This document shows, in pieces, positions 10,542 to 19,042 of a stretch of DNA of 64,000 nucleotides (its first letter is position 1; each line of letters starts with the position of its first letter). Location: positions 1 to 64,000 of the forward strand of contig NZ_JXTJ01000017.1 of the NCBI RefSeq assembly GCF_001509835.1. The letters run 5' to 3'. The stretch is from Allobosea sp. WAO. Lineage in GTDB: Bacteria; Pseudomonadota; Alphaproteobacteria; Rhizobiales; Beijerinckiaceae. Below the pieces are notes generated by a model. The model was not told where the DNA came from. It searched no databases and saw only the letters and a list, made by a program, of their open reading frames with translations. The translations under genes were made by a program, and so were the position numbers.

Positions 10542-11660
10542 TCAGGCGGCGCAGGCCGCGTCTAGCTGGTGGCCGACATCCTCGGCGCGGGCATAGGCGC
10601 GGCCGAAGCGGTTGGCGAGGAAGGCGTCGAGGCCGATATCCTCCTGCTTGACGAAGCCCTTCTGCGGCAGCTTGCCCTGGGCCAGCAGGTCGAGCACGGC
10701 GCAGATGCCGGAGGCGGTGGTGATCTGGATGGCGGAGCGCATCTTGCCGCCGACAACGGCGCTGTAGACCTTGTTGGCATAGGTCTGCTGGGTCAGCCGG
10801 CCGTTCATCCTGCCGCTGACGGTCACGAAGATCACGACCACGTCCTGCAGCGTGCTCGGCAGGGCGTTCTCGAAAATGTCCTTCAGCACGTCGCGGCGGT
10901 CGGCGAGGCGCAGATCCTGCAGCAGCGCCTTCATGATCGCGCAATGGCCGGGGTAGCGGATGGTGCGGTAGTTCAGCGTGCGGACCTTGCCGGCCAGCGT
11001 GTCGCAGAGCGTGCCGAGCCCGCCGGAGGTGTTGAAGGCCTCGTAGGTGACGCCGTCGAGCGAGAACTCCTCGCGCTCTTCCATCGCCGGCACCAGGATG
11101 CGCTCGCCGTTGACGATCGCCTCGCAGGGCTCGCAATACTCGTTGATGACCCCGTCCGTGCTCCAGGTCAGGTTGTAGTTCAGCGCGTTGGACGGGTATT
11201 GCGGCAAGGCGCCGACACGAAGGCGCAGACTGTCGAGCTGCTCGAAATCGCGGGCGAGATCTGCGGCGACGATCGAGATGAAGCCGGGTGCCAGGCCGCA
11301 TTGCGGGATCAGCGCCGCCTTGGCATCGACCGCGAGCTCCTTGACCCGGCGGGTCGAGGCGACGTCCTCGGTCAGGTCGAGATAGTGCACGCCGAGCTCG
11401 GCCGCAGCTTCGGCGATCCGCGTCGTCAGATCGTAGGGCGCGGCGCTGAGCACGGCGAACTGGCCGGCGAGCGCCTGCCGCAGCGCGGCGGGATCGGTGA
11501 TGTCGAGCTTGCGGGTCGCGAGCGCTGCCCCGGCCGGGATCGCCGCGAGCTGTTCCTCGGAACGGTCCGCCACGGTGACCCGGTAATCTCCGGTGGCGAC
11601 CAGCAGGTCGGCAATGGTCGCGCCGATCTTGCCGGCGCCGACGACGACGACGTTCTTCAT
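10542..11660 (-). CDS. Saccharopine dehydrogenase-family oxidoreductase
   Basis: A 372-residue NAD(P)-dependent enzyme. The amino end has a Rossmann fold, VVVVGAGKIGATIADLL, and the body has the saccharopine/homospermidine-like features CGLAPGF and LDLTEDVAST. The family includes lysine biosynthetic saccharopine reductase and Lys9-type catabolic enzymes as well as carboxynorspermidine synthase-like proteins. The ATG (MKNVVVV) starts directly at the first beta-strand. It is transcribed away from an Lrp/AsnC regulator across a 118-base shared promoter region, so it is probably that regulator's target and tied to amino-acid catabolism. Confidence 0.85.
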   Translation of the reverse strand: MKNVVVVGAGKIGATIADLLVATGDYRVTVADRSEEQLAAIPAGAALATRKLDITDPAALRQALAGQFAVLSAAPYDLTTRIAEAAAELGVHYLDLTEDVASTRRVKELAVDAKAALIPQCGLAPGFISIVAADLARDFEQLDSLRLRVGALPQYPSNALNYNLTWSTDGVINEYCEPCEAIVNGERILVPAMEEREEFSLDGVTYEAFNTSGGLGTLCDTLAGKVRTLNYRTIRYPGHCAIMKALLQDLRLADRRDVLKDIFENALPSTLQDVVVIFVTVSGRMNGRLTQQTYANKVYSAVVGGKMRSAIQITTASGICAVLDLLAQGKLPQKGFVKQEDIGLDAFLANRFGRAYARAEDVGHQLDAACAA

Positions 11661-11778
11661 GAGACTTCTCCTAACGAATTTCGCTGCCAAGCTTGGCCGG
11701 CGCCTTCGTCAGATAGAAGTAGGCTTCGCGACGATTCATATAGGATTTTTCGGCGATACGCCGTAAGCTTGGAACATT

Positions 11779-12210
11779 ATGCCGATTGACCAGACCGACC
11801 GACAGCTTCTGATCCTGCTGACCGAGAACGCCCGCGCGCCGGTGGCCGAGCTCGGCCGCAAGCTCGGCCTCTCCCGCACGACAGTGCAGAGCCGGATCGA
11901 GCGGCTGGAGCGCCGCGGCGTGATCGGCGGCTACACGGCGCGGCTGTCGGAGGATTACGAGAAGGGCCAGGTCAAGGCCCATATCCTGATCACGGCGGTG
12001 ACCAAGCTCGCCGCCAAGGTCGAGGCCGAGCTGCGCCGGATTCCGGAAGTGCGCACGCTGCATTCAGTCAGCGGGCATTTCGACATGATCGCCGTGGTGG
12101 TCGCGCCGTCGATCGGCGAGCTCGACGCGCTGATCGACCGGATCGGTGCGCTCGACGGTGTCGAGCGCACCATGTCCTCGATCATTCTCTCAACCAGGAT
12201 CGAGCGGTAG
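11779..12210 (+). CDS. Lrp/AsnC-family transcriptional regulator
   Basis: A 143-residue regulator of normal Lrp size. Residues 1-60 form the helix-turn-helix domain (IDQTDRQLLILLTENAR, then LGLSRTTVQSRIERLERRGVIGGY) and residues 65-143 the RAM ligand-binding domain (VKAHILITAV, HSVSGHFDMIAVV). It binds an amino acid and controls target promoters as an oligomer. It is divergent from the saccharopine dehydrogenase-like gene and convergent with the polyamine-type binding-protein gene. ATG start at the expected domain boundary. Confidence 0.94.
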   Translation: MPIDQTDRQLLILLTENARAPVAELGRKLGLSRTTVQSRIERLERRGVIGGYTARLSEDYEKGQVKAHILITAVTKLAAKVEAELRRIPEVRTLHSVSGHFDMIAVVVAPSIGELDALIDRIGALDGVERTMSSIILSTRIER

Positions 12211-12234
12211 GCCGGCCCGGCCGACCTGGTTACC

Positions 12235-13287
12235 TTAGCGTTCGATCATCTTGTTCCAGCGGCTGTTCCACTCGGGCCGCTTCGCGTTGATCGCGTCCCA
12301 GTCGAGCGTCACCGCGGTCTTCATATTGGCGTGGAAGGTCTCGAGCTTTTTCTCGGCTTCCGGAGTCGAGGCCTTGGCCTTGGTGTTGGACGGCACGATG
12401 TTGCCGGCGGCCAGGGCCTTCGACTGCGCCTCGGCCGAGAGCAGGTAGGCGGCGAGCTTCTGGGCGAGCTCCGGCTCGGAGTTGTTGGCGATGACGCACT
12501 GCGCGACCATCAGCACGACCGAACCTTCCTTGGGCTGGGCATATTCGACGCCGATGCCCTTCTCCTTCAGCGTCGAGATCGCGGTCGGTGTCAGCGGGAA
12601 GATCGCGGCCTCGCCGGTCTGCGCCATTTCGGCGATTTTGGCCGAGCTCGGGATGAATTCGAGCACGTTCTTGCCAATCGTATCACGGAACTTGCTGAAG
12701 CCCGGTTCGACATTAGCCTCGGTGCCGCCCTGGATGCGGTTGAACATCAGGAAGGCGTGCAGGCCGAAGGACGAGGCCGAGGCCGACTGGAACACGACCT
12801 TGCCCTTGTACTTGGGATCGGCGAGATCCATCCACGAGGTCGGGGCGGCCCAGCCCTTCTCGTCGAACAGCTTCTTGTTGTAGCCGAGCCCGGTCATGCC
12901 GAGGTCGATGCCGACGGCCATATCGTCCTTCATGCGGGTTCCGGGCGCGAGTTCTGCCATTTCCGGCCCGCTCTTCAGCTTCTCGCAGAGGCCGCCGCCG
13001 ATGGCGCGGACCATGACGCCGTCATCGAGGAAGATGACGTGCATCTGCGGCTTGTCCTTCGCCGCGGTCGCCTTGGCGAGGATGTCCGAGGAGGTGCCGG
13101 GCACGACCACGACCTTGACGTTGTTCGCCTTCTCGAACTCCGGGAAGACGCCTTGCGTGAAGGTCTTCTCGAAATTGCCGCCGTTCATGCCGACATAGAG
13201 CGTCTTGGTCTGGGCGCTCGCGGCGCCGGCCGCGGCAAGCGCGAAGGCGCCGACGCCGGCCGCCAGGATGCTGCGATAGCTGGTCAT
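12235..13287 (-). CDS. ABC transporter periplasmic binding protein, spermidine/putrescine-like
   Basis: A 350-residue binding protein with a signal peptide (SILAAGVGAFALAAAGAASA, cleavage near residue 25) and the fold markers of the PotD/PotF and Fe3+ group: TLYVGMNGGNFEKTF, LGMTGLGYNKKLFDEKGW, and PTSWMDLADPKYKGKV. It presents solute to the two permeases encoded upstream. It is the last gene of a seven-gene operon and its ATG overlaps the stop of the flavoprotein gene by 4 bases. Placing the binding protein last is unusual. The substrate is probably the amino compound oxidised by the dehydrogenase of the same operon. Confidence 0.9.
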   Translation of the reverse strand: MTSYRSILAAGVGAFALAAAGAASAQTKTLYVGMNGGNFEKTFTQGVFPEFEKANNVKVVVVPGTSSDILAKATAAKDKPQMHVIFLDDGVMVRAIGGGLCEKLKSGPEMAELAPGTRMKDDMAVGIDLGMTGLGYNKKLFDEKGWAAPTSWMDLADPKYKGKVVFQSASASSFGLHAFLMFNRIQGGTEANVEPGFSKFRDTIGKNVLEFIPSSAKIAEMAQTGEAAIFPLTPTAISTLKEKGIGVEYAQPKEGSVVLMVAQCVIANNSEPELAQKLAAYLLSAEAQSKALAAGNIVPSNTKAKASTPEAEKKLETFHANMKTAVTLDWDAINAKRPEWNSRWNKMIER

Positions 13288-14474
13288 GATCTGATCTCCC
13301 CTGCTTGGTTTGGCTCTTGGTTTTGCCCCGCACCCGAGCCAGCGTCGGTGCGGGCGGAAGTCGCTGCGAAGCGGCCGATCGAGAAGGCCGCGATCGGGGT
13401 CTGGGTCTGCCCATCACGCACGAGCTCGGCGAGCACCTCGCCGACCCCCGGCGCGATCTGGAAGCCGGCGCCGGTGAAGCCGAAGGCGTGGATCAGACCC
13501 GGCGTCGTCAGGCTCGGGCTGATCACCGGGTTCCGGTCCGGCATCGCGCCTTCGGTGCCGCTCCAGAACCGGATCGCCTGGAGATGGCGCAGCCCCGGAA
13601 ACAGAGCGGCGGCATTGTTCATGATCGCCAGCGCGCCTTCGCCCCGTGGCCGCGAGAAGTCCGCATTCGCCAGCGGCAGGGCGCGCTCGCCGCCGACCAC
13701 GAGATTGCCGCGCTCGACCTGCCGGGCGTAGATGCCGCCGCCCTCCATGCCGATGTTCACGGACATCACCTTTTCCGTCGGCTCGGTGACCACCATGGAC
13801 GGGTAGATGCGCGTGAGCGGCACGGGCTCGCCGAAGCTCTCGGCGAAAGGCCCGGCCCAGGCGCCGGCGCAGTTGAGGACGAAGCGCGAAGCGAGCGAAA
13901 GACCGCCGCCCGCTTCGAGCGCGAAACCCTCGCCGCTTCGGGTGACGCCATGGACCGGGGTGTTCTCCAGCACATGCACGCCGGCGCGCCGGGCGGCGGC
14001 GGCAAAGCCGGTCGAGACGAGGCGTGGATTGGCATGGCCGTCGCCGCCGCAGAACGAGCCGCCGACGACGCCTTCGTCGATCCATCCGAAGCGCTCGCGC
14101 AGGCCGTTATGGCCGATGAGCTCGAGGTCGAGGCCCTGTTCGGCGGTCTCGCGAGCATAGGCTTCGAGCGTAGCCATATCGACCTCGCTACGGGCGAGCT
14201 TGAGATGGCCGGAGCGCAGGAACTCGCCGTCGATCCCGATCAGTGCCTGGAGCCGCGGCCAAACCGCATGGGCGCGCTGCGACAGCGGCAATTGCTCGAT
14301 CGGGCGGCCCTGCCGCCGCACCCCGCCATAGTTGACGCCCGAAGCCTGCGCCCCGCAATAGCCCTGGTCGAGCAGGGCGACGGTAAAGCCCATCCCACGT
14401 AGCGCCAGCGCCGCTGAGGAGCCGACCAGCCCACCGCCGATGATCGCGACATCGATCGAGAGCTGCCGGCTCAT
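13284..14474 (-). CDS. FAD-dependent amino-acid/opine dehydrogenase catalytic subunit (HcnC/OoxB-like)
   Basis: A 396-residue D-amino-acid-oxidase-fold (DAO) flavoprotein. The FAD-binding motif DVAIIGGGLVGSSAALAL is at residues 8-25, followed by the family element SGVNYGGVRRQGR, and the carboxyl half has RFWSGTEGAMPDRNPVI and HAFGFTGAGFQIAPGVG. It pairs with the HcnB-like and HcnA-like subunits encoded immediately upstream, an arrangement known for hydrogen cyanide synthase, octopine/nopaline oxidase and D-hydroxyproline dehydrogenase. This subunit would carry the amine-oxidising site. Hydroxyproline pathway partner genes are absent, so the substrate stays open. Confidence 0.88.
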   Translation of the reverse strand: MSRQLSIDVAIIGGGLVGSSAALALRGMGFTVALLDQGYCGAQASGVNYGGVRRQGRPIEQLPLSQRAHAVWPRLQALIGIDGEFLRSGHLKLARSEVDMATLEAYARETAEQGLDLELIGHNGLRERFGWIDEGVVGGSFCGGDGHANPRLVSTGFAAAARRAGVHVLENTPVHGVTRSGEGFALEAGGGLSLASRFVLNCAGAWAGPFAESFGEPVPLTRIYPSMVVTEPTEKVMSVNIGMEGGGIYARQVERGNLVVGGERALPLANADFSRPRGEGALAIMNNAAALFPGLRHLQAIRFWSGTEGAMPDRNPVISPSLTTPGLIHAFGFTGAGFQIAPGVGEVLAELVRDGQTQTPIAAFSIGRFAATSARTDAGSGAGQNQEPNQAGEIRS

Positions 14475-15856
14475 TCCGCCGCCTCCCGATGCGCATCGAG
14501 TGCCAGCGTCAACGGGATCGGCTTGACCGGCGCCTGGCTGCGCAGGCGCCCGACCGCCGCAAGGTCGCGCCCGGTCTCATGCGCCAGCAATTCGGCGGCG
14601 GCGGCGCCGCAGATCCGGCCCTGGCAGCGGCCCATGCCGACGCGGCTGACCGCCTTCAGCCGGTTGAGCTCGTGCACGCCGAAGCCGGCAACGGCGCGGC
14701 GGACCTCGCCGGCGCGGACCTCCTCGCAGCGGCATAGCATGGTCTCGTCGGCGACCGCCGTCGCCCAATGCGGGGGGAAGGGGAAGGCGGATTCGAGCAC
14801 CTCGCGGAAGTGACCGATGCGTGCCAGTTCGGCTTCCAGAACCTGCGCCCGGGCCGCGTCATGCGGCAGGCCACGATCCTCCAGCAAGGCCAGTGCCGCC
14901 AGCTCGCCCGCCCGCTCGGCCGCGTCGGCGCCGGCAATGCCGGCGCCGTCTCCGGCGAGATAGACGCCGGGCATGCTGGTGCGCCCTGCCGCGTCGCGCT
15001 CAGGCAGGAAGGCGCGGTCGCGTGCATTGAAGGCGAAGCGGCAGCCGGCGAGATCGGCGAGCTGGGTTTCCGAGCGCAGCGCGAGGCCGTAGCCGATACC
15101 GTCGCAGGGGAGGCGGCGTTCGCTGCCCGCAGCGCCCCAGGCGATGCCTTCGACCCGTTCCTCGCCGAGGATCCGGACATCGCCGACGCCGTAATGCAGC
15201 GCGACGCCGGCCAGCCTGAGCTCGGCCGTCATCCGCATGCCGCGCAGCACGATCTCGGGGAACAGCGGCAAGCCGCGCAGCAGGTTGAACTTGGCGGAGA
15301 AGGGGGCGGTGTCGAGCACGGCCGCGACCGCGACGCCGGCCTTCATGTGCTGCCACGCGACGAGATAGAGCAGTGGCCCCGAGCCGAGGAAGACGATCCT
15401 GTTGCCGATGGCGCAGCCCTGGCTCTTCAGCGCGATCTGGGCGCCGCCGAGCGTGAAGACGCCCGGGAGCGTCCAGCCGGGGATCGGCAGGATGCGGTCG
15501 GTCGCACCGGTGGCGAGGACGAGCCCGTCATAGGCGACCTGCCGGCTCGTGCCTTCGGCCATGATGTCGGCGCGACCGTCGCGCAGGTTCCAGAGCAGGG
15601 ATTGCGGCCAGTAGTCGAGCCGTCCCGCCAGCGCCGCGAAATCGCGATGCAGAGCCTCCGCCTTCACCGCCTCCGAGCCGTAGAGATCACGACTGCTGCG
15701 GCCATCCGGCACCAGCCGCTGGCGATAGATCTGGCCGCCGCAGGCAGGCGCCTCGTCGACGACGAGCGGGCGCAAGCCGGCTGCGACCAGCGCCTGCGCG
15801 GCGCGGATGCCGGCAGGGCCGGCGCCGACGATCAAAGGCTGCGGGCGCTCGCTCAT
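14471..15856 (-). CDS. NAD(P)/FAD oxidoreductase subunit with BFD-like 2Fe-2S domain (HcnB/OoxA-like)
   Basis: A 461-residue subunit. Residues 1-30 hold the nucleotide motif LIVGAGPAGIRAAQALVAAG and ACGGQIYRQ; a second dinucleotide fold follows around NRIVFLGSGPLLYLVAW. The carboxyl end has a bacterioferredoxin-like [2Fe-2S] domain with cysteine pairs CRC (about 374-376) and GRCQGRIC (about 409-414). In homologous heteromeric amino-acid dehydrogenases this subunit passes electrons from the DAO-fold subunit towards the respiratory chain. The frame continues upstream, but the ATG (MSERPQPL) overlaps the preceding small ferredoxin-like gene by 4 bases. Confidence 0.88.
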   Translation of the reverse strand: MSERPQPLIVGAGPAGIRAAQALVAAGLRPLVVDEAPACGGQIYRQRLVPDGRSSRDLYGSEAVKAEALHRDFAALAGRLDYWPQSLLWNLRDGRADIMAEGTSRQVAYDGLVLATGATDRILPIPGWTLPGVFTLGGAQIALKSQGCAIGNRIVFLGSGPLLYLVAWQHMKAGVAVAAVLDTAPFSAKFNLLRGLPLFPEIVLRGMRMTAELRLAGVALHYGVGDVRILGEERVEGIAWGAAGSERRLPCDGIGYGLALRSETQLADLAGCRFAFNARDRAFLPERDAAGRTSMPGVYLAGDGAGIAGADAAERAGELAALALLEDRGLPHDAARAQVLEAELARIGHFREVLESAFPFPPHWATAVADETMLCRCEEVRAGEVRRAVAGFGVHELNRLKAVSRVGMGRCQGRICGAAAAELLAHETGRDLAAVGRLRSQAPVKPIPLTLALDAHREAAE

Positions 15857-16155
15857 GCTGCCCTCCGCTGGCCGGTGACTATGCGCATGCCGGCGACGAG
15901 CGCCGTCGAGCAGGCGCGCAGGCGCTCGCCGTTCTCGAGTGCGACCCAGCAATCCTGGCAGGCTCCCATCTGGCAGAAGCCGGCGCGCGGCTCGCCGGAG
16001 AAGTCGCTGGCGCGCAAGCGCTCGCGCTGCGCCAGGATCGCGGTCAGCAGCGTGTCGCCTTCGCGGCCTTCGCAGGGCGCACCGTCGAGGACGAAGCCGA
16101 TCGGCCGGTGGTCCTTGCGGGCGATGCGGTGCAGCAGCGGCATGTCGCGGCTCAC
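15853..16155 (-). CDS. Small 2Fe-2S ferredoxin-like subunit (HcnA-like)
   Basis: A 100-residue protein with the plant-type ferredoxin cluster pattern C61-x4-C66-x2-C69-x12-C82 in GFCQMGACQDCW and RACSTAL, the same form as HcnA and the gamma subunit of D-hydroxyproline dehydrogenase. It completes the three-subunit dehydrogenase with the next two genes. The first ATG overlaps the permease stop by 4 bases; a second ATG four codons later (MPLLHR) is possible. Confidence 0.88.
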   Translation of the reverse strand: MSRDMPLLHRIARKDHRPIGFVLDGAPCEGREGDTLLTAILAQRERLRASDFSGEPRAGFCQMGACQDCWVALENGERLRACSTALVAGMRIVTGQRRAA

Positions 16156-16955
16156 TTCTGCCCGACGAGGATCTTGTCGAGCCCGAAGGCCCGGTCAAGC
16201 ACCAGCATGGCGCCGGCGGTGAGCGCGATCATCAGCGCCGAGACGGCGGCCATCATCGGGTCGATCGATTCCGTCGCGTACATGTACATCCGGACCGGCA
16301 GTGTCACGGTCTGCGGCGAGGTCACGAAGATCGACATGGTCAGCTCGTCGAAGCTGTTGATGAAGGCGAGCAGCCAGCCGCCGGTAATGCCGGGCAGGAT
16401 CATCGGCGCCGTGACACGCCGGAACACCGTCAAGTGCGAGGCGCCGAGCGTCATCGCCGCCTGCTCGGCCGAGCGGTCGAGCCCGGTGAAGGAGGCCATC
16501 ACCAGCCGCAGCACATAAGGCGTGACGATGATGACATGGGTCGCGACCAGCCAGGTGAAGCTGCCGGTCGCGCCGATCAGCGCGAAGAGCCGCAGGAAGG
16601 CGACGCCGAGCACGAGATGCGGGATGATCAGCGGCGAGAGGAAGAGCGCGTTCAGCGCATCGCGGCCGGGGAACTGATAGCGGTCGATGGCGAGCGCTGC
16701 CGGCACCGAGATCACGACCGAGAGCGTCGCGGCGAGCGTCGCCAGCCAGAGGCTGTTGGCGAAGGAGGCGACGAAATCGGGATGCGCGAAGATCTCGCGG
16801 AACCAGCGCAGCGAGAAGCTGGTGGTCGGGATCGAGAGCGTGTTCTCCGGCGTAAAGGCGACGAGGCAGATGACGACGAGCGGCGCCAGCACGAAGGCGA
16901 CGACGAGGCCGTGGAAGAGGAGCGCGACGGGGCCGTTCCTGTGCATGGCGCTCAC
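16152..16955 (-). CDS. ABC transporter permease, PotC type
   Basis: A 267-residue inner-membrane permease with about six transmembrane helices and the EAA motif around AAMTLGASHLTVFRRVTAP, which contacts the ATPase. The order of permeases and the length match PotC/YdcV proteins of polyamine and related importers. The GTG start overlaps the PotB-type stop by 4 bases (GTGA); an ATG three codons in is an alternative. It runs without a gap into the ferredoxin-like subunit gene, so transport and oxidation genes share one message. Confidence 0.91.
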   Translation of the reverse strand: MSAMHRNGPVALLFHGLVVAFVLAPLVVICLVAFTPENTLSIPTTSFSLRWFREIFAHPDFVASFANSLWLATLAATLSVVISVPAALAIDRYQFPGRDALNALFLSPLIIPHLVLGVAFLRLFALIGATGSFTWLVATHVIIVTPYVLRLVMASFTGLDRSAEQAAMTLGASHLTVFRRVTAPMILPGITGGWLLAFINSFDELTMSIFVTSPQTVTLPVRMYMYATESIDPMMAAVSALMIALTAGAMLVLDRAFGLDKILVGQK

Positions 16956-17809
16956 CCCAGGGTCCGGCGGGCGCGGCCTTCGACCACGCGGTTATAGGCC
17001 AGCATGATCAGAAGGTTGGCGACGAGCACGATGATCGCGATGGTCGCGCCGAGCGGCCAGTTCAGCTCGTGCATGTACTCATCGTAGACCAGCGTCGCGG
17101 CCATCTTCAGCCGCCGGCCGCCGAGCAGGCCGGGAATGGCGAAGGCCGAGGCCGAAAGCCCGAAGACGATCAGGCTGCCCGAGAGCATGCCGAGCGAGAC
17201 CTGAGGTAGCACCACGCGACGCAACGCCGTGAAATGCGAGGCGCCAAGGCTCCAGGCCGCCGCCTCGACAGCTGGGTCGAGTTTCTGCAGCGCCGTCCAG
17301 ACGGGAATGACCATGAAGGGCAGCATCACATGGACGAGGGCGATGACGATCGCCGTCTCCGTGTAGAGCAGCCGAGCCGGCCCGAAGCCGAGCGCCTGGA
17401 GCGCCTGGTTCACCAGCCCCGTCGAGCCGAGCAGCATGCTCCAGCCGAAGGCCCGGACCACGACCGAGACCAGCAGCGGCCCGATGATCACCAGGAGGAA
17501 GACCGAGCGCCAGGGATCGCGCATCCGCGACAGGATGTAGGCCTCCGGTGCACCGATCACCGCGCAGATCAGGGTCGTCAGCGCCGCGAGCCGGAGCGTG
17601 CGCCAGAAGATGCCGAGATAGTAATCGTCCGACAGCACCGCCGCGTAATGCGCGAGGGTGAACTCATTCTTGATACCGCTGCTGTGGTCGAAGGCATGGA
17701 AGCTGAGGATCACCGTCAGCACCAGCGGCAGGATGACCAGCGCCAGGAAGAACAGGGCGCCGGGGCCGACCAGTAGCCATGGCGTGCTCGTGGCGCGCGC
17801 GCTGCTCAT
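16952..17809 (-). CDS. ABC transporter permease, PotB type
   Basis: A 285-residue permease with six predicted transmembrane helices; the first (about 9-34) is followed by a periplasmic loop, and the EAA motif lies in AAAWSLGASHFTALRRVVLP. It resembles PotB/PotH and would form the membrane channel with the PotC-type permease. The ATG overlaps the ATPase stop by 4 bases. Confidence 0.91.
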   Translation of the reverse strand: MSSARATSTPWLLVGPGALFFLALVILPLVLTVILSFHAFDHSSGIKNEFTLAHYAAVLSDDYYLGIFWRTLRLAALTTLICAVIGAPEAYILSRMRDPWRSVFLLVIIGPLLVSVVVRAFGWSMLLGSTGLVNQALQALGFGPARLLYTETAIVIALVHVMLPFMVIPVWTALQKLDPAVEAAAWSLGASHFTALRRVVLPQVSLGMLSGSLIVFGLSASAFAIPGLLGGRRLKMAATLVYDEYMHELNWPLGATIAIIVLVANLLIMLAYNRVVEGRARRTLG

Positions 17810-18864
17810 GCCGCCGCTCCCCGGGCCGCCAGCGCCTCGACGCGCAGGCTGGCGGGCGCCCAGTCGAGCGAGACCGCCGCGCCCTGCCGCGCCGGCTCGT
17901 CGCCATCGTTCGGCACCGAGACCGACAGCGGACCGGCTGGCGTCTCCACCGTGAACAGCCAGTAGCTGCCGAGAAAGAAGCGATGCAGGATCGTTCCGTC
18001 GAGCCGGCCCTGGCCCTGCGGGCGCAGAGCGAGCTTTTCGGGCCGGATCGACAGCGCGATCGCCTGTCCCTCCGCGAAGCCGCCGGCCTCCGTCGGCAGT
18101 GTCACGCCTACGATCTCCGCCGCGCCCTTGCGCCAGACGCCCTCGAGCCGGTTCATCTTGCCGACGAAGGAGGAGATGAACGGCGTCGCCGGGCGCTCAT
18201 AGAGCCGGTAGGGCGCATCGATCTGCGTCATCCGGCCCTGCTCCATCACCACGACACGGTCGCTGATCGAGAGCGCCTCGGCCTGGTCATGGGTGACCAT
18301 GATCGTTGTGGTACCGACGCTCTGCTGGATGCGCCGCAATTCGAACTGCATCTCTTCGCGCAGTTTGGCGTCGAGATTGGACAGAGGCTCGTCGAGCAGC
18401 AGCACCGGTGGCTGGATGACGAGGGCGCGGGCGATCGCGACGCGCTGGCGCTGGCCCCCGGAGAGTTGGCGCGGATAGCGCTCGGCGAAGCGGGCGAGAT
18501 GGACGAGGCCGAGCATGGTCTTGACCCGCTCGTCGCGCTCGGCCTTGCCGACCTTGCGCATCTCCAGGCCGAAGGAGACGTTCTGCGCCACCGTCATGTG
18601 CGGAAACAGCGCATAGCTCTGGAAGACGATGCCGAGCCCGCGATGATTGGGCTTCTGCCGGGTGATGTCGCGGCCGTCGAGGCTGATCTTGCCGGCGCTG
18701 GGCTCGACGAGGCCGGCGATCATCTGCAGCGTCGTGGTCTTGCCGCAGCCGGAAGGGCCGAGCAGCGAGACGAATTCCCCCTTGTCGACGGCGAGGTCGA
18801 CATCCTGCACCGCAGCGAGATCCCCGTAGATCTTGCTCAGCTTCTCCAGCGTCAGGAAGCCCAT
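17806..18864 (-). CDS. ABC transporter ATPase, PotA type
   Basis: A 352-residue ATPase beginning MGFLTLEKLSKIYGD. Walker A is GPSGCGKTT (about 36-44), the signature is LSGGQRQRVAIARAL, and Walker B is VLLLDEPLSNLD. The carboxyl third is a TOBE domain (RPEKLALRP onward), typical of PotA/CysA-type importers. It is the first gene of the seven-gene operon. The frame is open upstream, but the selected ATG begins the first beta-strand. The promoter must lie in the AT-rich gap shared with the divergent IclR gene. Confidence 0.92.
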   Translation of the reverse strand: MGFLTLEKLSKIYGDLAAVQDVDLAVDKGEFVSLLGPSGCGKTTTLQMIAGLVEPSAGKISLDGRDITRQKPNHRGLGIVFQSYALFPHMTVAQNVSFGLEMRKVGKAERDERVKTMLGLVHLARFAERYPRQLSGGQRQRVAIARALVIQPPVLLLDEPLSNLDAKLREEMQFELRRIQQSVGTTTIMVTHDQAEALSISDRVVVMEQGRMTQIDAPYRLYERPATPFISSFVGKMNRLEGVWRKGAAEIVGVTLPTEAGGFAEGQAIALSIRPEKLALRPQGQGRLDGTILHRFFLGSYWLFTVETPAGPLSVSVPNDGDEPARQGAAVSLDWAPASLRVEALAARGAAA

Positions 18865-18950
18865 CACCACTCCCGCATGGTGCGCCCCGTTATCAATCGG
18901 GGCTTGTGAACGCGATGGCGAAGAAAGGCGGCAGGCTGCCATTCTCGTCA

Positions 18951-19030
18951 ATCTAGAATTTCATTGAAGAGAATTTTTGTTTTCATAATTCCGATATGTG
19001 AAATTAATTGGCATAACGGTGCTTGCAAAT
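18951..19030. promoter_or_regulatory. AT-rich divergent promoter/operator region between the polyamine-type operon and IclR
   Basis: This AT-rich stretch stands out from the surrounding GC-rich DNA and lies between divergent genes. It contains an AATTTCA (18957-18963) and its complement TGAAATT (18999-19005), and a looser TTTCAT/ATGTGAAA pair inside. It is the likely site of both promoters and of IclR binding; no exact operator can be assigned. Confidence 0.4.
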
Positions 19031-19042
19031 TATCGTGCCGCG

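Noticed and set aside
13284..16155. Hydrogen cyanide synthase hcnABC
   Set aside because: The subunit architecture is shared by opine oxidases and D-hydroxyproline dehydrogenases, and linkage to an importer favours uptake and catabolism of an amino compound. Cyanide production cannot be claimed.
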